NCBI RefSeq assembly: GCF_003063625.1
Contig: NZ_CP026604.1
Coordinates: 3,884,065 to 3,948,064, forward strand
Length of the DNA: 64,000 bases
Direction of reading: 5' to 3'
Source: Saccharobesus litoralis
Lineage (GTDB): Bacteria > Pseudomonadota > Gammaproteobacteria > Enterobacterales > Alteromonadaceae
Below the pieces are notes generated by a model, which saw only the letters and a program-made list of their open reading frames with translations, made no database searches and was not told where the DNA came from. Position 1 is the first letter of the stretch. Every line of letters begins with the position of its first letter. Both the position numbers and the translations under genes were made by a program. Of the stretch, positions 61,353 to 64,000 are shown piece by piece.

Positions 61353-61481
61353 TTTAGTCTTCTCGCTCAGGTCTTATGGTTCATTGTCAGCGCTTACTCA
61401 CCCCAATCACATAATAGAGCATATGCTCATGGGGATTCGAAGCTTGACGGCTTCCCCTAAAACCTGATCGCTTTGACTATA
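61353..61481 (-). repeat. ERIC-like element, copy G
   Basis: A 129-bp reverse-oriented copy from TTTAGTCTTCTCGCTCAGG to CTGATCGCTTTGACTATA, with the core CACCCCAATCACATAATAGA and CTCATGGGGATTCGAAGC. It lies between the sulfatase terminator and the GH2 gene. Confidence 0.9.
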
Positions 61482-61539
61482 TTAATTGTTCGTTTACACA
61501 AAACACAATTGACACACCAAGACAACAACGGAATTAACT

Positions 61540-64000
61540 ATGGTAAATAACAAAAATATCAGCAGACAAAATGTTAGCTTAAAACGCTTAATGCTGCTGA
61601 CTTGCTTGAGTTTGATCGGCCTATTTAGTGGGCAAGTATTGGCAAGTTCAGTGGGTGTTAAACAAAGCTTTAATGACAATTGGCTTTTCAGTAAAGGGAA
61701 ATTACCTGGCGCAGAACAAGTTAACTACAATGACGAAAATTGGCAGCCTGTCACTTTGCCACATGATTGGTCAATTGAAGGCCCTTTTGACAATAAATAC
61801 AATGCGCGCAATGGCGGCTTACCGGTTTTTGGCCATGGCTGGTATCGTAAATCTTTTACTATGCCACACTCGGCAAAAGGCAAACACGTTTCGGTAACGT
61901 TTGATGCAGCCATGTATGATTCCAATGTCTACATTAACGGCCATTTACTCGGCAATCGTCCTTTTGGTTATATTGCATTTGAATATGACTTAACACCTTA
62001 TTTAAATTACGGTGATAAGCCAAATGTTATTGCTGTTAGCCTTGCCCCGCAAAATTTTTCGGCGCGTTGGTATGCTGGAGCCGGTATTTACCGTAACACA
62101 TGGTTAGAGATAAATGATGCCGTACACGTAGCCAAGTGGGGCACCTTTGTGTCAACACCGACCGTGACCCGTGAACTAGCTAAAGTTAAGTTAGAAACAA
62201 AACTGAATAACTTGGGTAAAACGACAAGTGCGCATATTCGCCATGTTATTCGTGATCGCCAAGGTAACGTAGTTGCTCAAGCAGAATCACAGCTAGCGAA
62301 CTTAGCTGGCAAATCTCAACAAACGTTAAATCACGAGTTTACTATATCTGAGCCTATTTTATGGGACATCAACAATCCTTATCTATACAAAATAGAAACT
62401 CAAGTGAGTCGCAATGGCAAGGTAGTGGATGACTACACGACTACCTTAGGTGTTCGCCATATTGAATATAAGAAAGACGATGGCTTTTGGTTAAACTGGC
62501 GAAAAGTGCCTATTCAAGGTGTTTGTTTACACCACGATAACGGCCCATTAGGTGCCGTTGCCAACCGCCGAGCAATTGAACGTAAACTGCAAATTATGCA
62601 AGCTATGGGGGCTAACTCGGTGCGTACGTCACACAACCCGCCGTCACCTGAAATGGTCGAATTAGCCGATGAAATGGGCATATTGTTGCAGGTGGAATCG
62701 TTTGATGTGTGGAAAATTGAAAAACGGACCGTGGTAAACGGTTACCAAATTTATTTTGATGAATGGGCAGAACGTGATCTGCGCGACATGATCCGCCAAC
62801 ATCGTAATAGTCCTTCGGTGATCATGTGGAGCACCGGCAACGAAATTATGGAGCAAGCCAATAAACATGGCGCGCAAGTCGCAAAAATGCTAACCGAGAT
62901 TGCCCATGATGAAGATCCAAATCGCTTAGTCGCTGTGGGCTTTAATAACCCATTTGGCGCGATAAAAAATAAACTACCGGCCGAAGTCGATATTGTCGGT
63001 TTAAATTATAAACCCACGCTATATGACGATTTTAAACAAGATCATCCTGATTGGATCGTGCTTGCTAGTGAAACCTCATCTGTAACCAGTACGCGCGGCA
63101 AGTATCATTTGCCAATGGAAAAATATAAAACGCATGATTCACGTTATGTAACCAGCTATGACATCATTGGTCCATCATGGGCTTATCCACCGGATATTGA
63201 GTTTGAATACTTAGCTCGCAACCCGCATGTAATGGGCGAATATATTTGGACGGGCTTTGACTATTTAGGTGAACCTACGCCGTACGGCGGCAAAGATCAC
63301 AGTAAAAATGGTTATTGGAATGGCGATTGGCCAGTGCGTAGTTCGTCGTTTGGTGCGGTCGATTTAGTGGGTTTTCCTAAAGACCGTTTCTATTTGTATC
63401 AAAGCCAATGGACGCAAACGCCAATGGTGCATGTGTTACCTCATTGGAATTGGACGAATATGGAAGGTAAAACGATTCCAGTTTACGCCTATACCAATGC
63501 TGAAGAAGTTGAGTTGTTTGTTAACGGCAAATCGTTTGGTCGTCAGGTTAAAGGGGTAGACAAAGCCGAATTACCGATTGATTTTAGATGGTGGAAGGCA
63601 GAAAACCGCCCCGACTACAAAACGCCTTATCGTTTACGGTGGGATGTCGCTTATCACCCAGGTGAGTTAAAAGTGGTTGCCTATAACCAAGGCCGCAAAG
63701 TCGCTGAAAAAATCATCAAAACGGCAGGGCAAGCGGTACAAGCCGAGTTGTTACCTGACAGAACTCACATAAAAGCAGATGGTGCTGACCTATCGTATGT
63801 TACTGTGGATGTTTTAGATAAAGAAGGCAACTTAGTGCCAACAGCCGAAAACAAGATCCGCTTTTTTGTTGAAGGTGCAGGGGAAATAGCAGCGGTAGGC
63901 AACGGAGATTCAGCCACTATTGAACCGTTCAAAGCAGATTATCGCCGTGCATTTAGTGGCAAAGCCATGCTAATTGTTAAAAGCAAAAAAGGGGTAACAG
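61540..64000 (+). CDS. GH2 beta-galactosidase-type glycoside hydrolase, cut by window edge
   Basis: The frame is open from ATG 61540 to the window end (820 codons), so the C terminus is missing. A signal peptide (ending GQVLASS) is followed by the GH2 sugar-binding domain (WYRKSFTMPHSAKGKHVSVT, YDSNVYINGHLLGNRPFGYI), the immunoglobulin-like domain and the TIM barrel. The acid/base glutamate is probably Glu435 in WSTGNEIME, and the nucleophile probably Glu511 in LASETSS. FVNGKSFGR belongs to a later beta-domain. With two sulfatases it fits degradation of a sulfated galactan; the exact linkage is unknown. Confidence 0.9.
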   Translation, partial: MVNNKNISRQNVSLKRLMLLTCLSLIGLFSGQVLASSVGVKQSFNDNWLFSKGKLPGAEQVNYNDENWQPVTLPHDWSIEGPFDNKYNARNGGLPVFGHGWYRKSFTMPHSAKGKHVSVTFDAAMYDSNVYINGHLLGNRPFGYIAFEYDLTPYLNYGDKPNVIAVSLAPQNFSARWYAGAGIYRNTWLEINDAVHVAKWGTFVSTPTVTRELAKVKLETKLNNLGKTTSAHIRHVIRDRQGNVVAQAESQLANLAGKSQQTLNHEFTISEPILWDINNPYLYKIETQVSRNGKVVDDYTTTLGVRHIEYKKDDGFWLNWRKVPIQGVCLHHDNGPLGAVANRRAIERKLQIMQAMGANSVRTSHNPPSPEMVELADEMGILLQVESFDVWKIEKRTVVNGYQIYFDEWAERDLRDMIRQHRNSPSVIMWSTGNEIMEQANKHGAQVAKMLTEIAHDEDPNRLVAVGFNNPFGAIKNKLPAEVDIVGLNYKPTLYDDFKQDHPDWIVLASETSSVTSTRGKYHLPMEKYKTHDSRYVTSYDIIGPSWAYPPDIEFEYLARNPHVMGEYIWTGFDYLGEPTPYGGKDHSKNGYWNGDWPVRSSSFGAVDLVGFPKDRFYLYQSQWTQTPMVHVLPHWNWTNMEGKTIPVYAYTNAEEVELFVNGKSFGRQVKGVDKAELPIDFRWWKAENRPDYKTPYRLRWDVAYHPGELKVVAYNQGRKVAEKIIKTAGQAVQAELLPDRTHIKADGADLSYVTVDVLDKEGNLVPTAENKIRFFVEGAGEIAAVGNGDSATIEPFKADYRRAFSGKAMLIVKSKKGVT

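Noticed and set aside
61628-61897. Small frame inside the GH2 gene
   Set aside because: It is in another frame of a continuous, well-supported hydrolase reading frame that runs to the window edge.

Overview
The window looks like chromosomal DNA of a marine gammaproteobacterium of the Alteromonadales. The conserved gene orders are suhB|trmJ-cysE-iscRSUA-hscBA-fdx and yggT-proC-yggS|pilT-pilU, there is a FlgO/FlgP/FlgT set, and the right end holds sulfatase and GH2 genes typical of algal-polysaccharide degraders. A Catenovulum-like genus is a guess from gene content. Base composition is moderately AT-rich throughout.

Layout. 1-7602: start of suhB (divergent), trmJ, cysE and a complete isc iron-sulfur operon behind two abutting IscR-type operators. 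7915-14977: DUF4426 protein, yggT, proC, yggS, the twitching ATPases pilT/pilU, a second peptide deformylase and asd. 15511-21534: an R-body (refractile body, Reb) locus, made of an unusual AAA/AraC hybrid regulator and eleven small Reb-type or helical proteins, six of them canonical RebB paralogues. 21663-31547: genes of mostly unknown function that probably belong with it: a GH19 lysozyme/chitinase-like enzyme, a double lamin-tail-domain protein, membrane and lipoproteins, a receiver-like protein, two large orphan proteins and an EAL protein. 31919-40784: orphan protein, ttcA, HDOD protein, serC, serA, a secreted orphan and an aldo/keto reductase.

40785-49570 is an eroded accessory region next to ssrA (tmRNA). 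It holds 44-45 bp tandem repeats, a deleted RhuM/Fic-type gene, a Fic gene split cleanly by an IS21-family element with a 5-bp target duplication, a two-gene operon (NdpA-like protein plus membrane protein) and a DUF927-like fragment. 50075-55812: membrane protein, orphan ParA-like ATPase with a small DNA-binding-type partner, then divergent flgT and flgO-flgP-flgO2 with candidate sigma-54 promoters on both sides. 56140-64000: sugar-type solute-binding protein, two sulfatases and a GH2 beta-galactosidase-type enzyme running off the edge; together these look like part of a sulfated-galactan utilisation locus.

Seven interspersed copies of a 129-bp imperfect palindrome, closely resembling the ERIC/IRU element, sit just downstream of genes. 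Two are expanded by nested palindromic modules, and two supply the stop codon of the preceding gene. The most interesting biology is the large R-body locus with its degenerate regulator and its neighbourhood of cell-wall, lamin-tail and membrane proteins.
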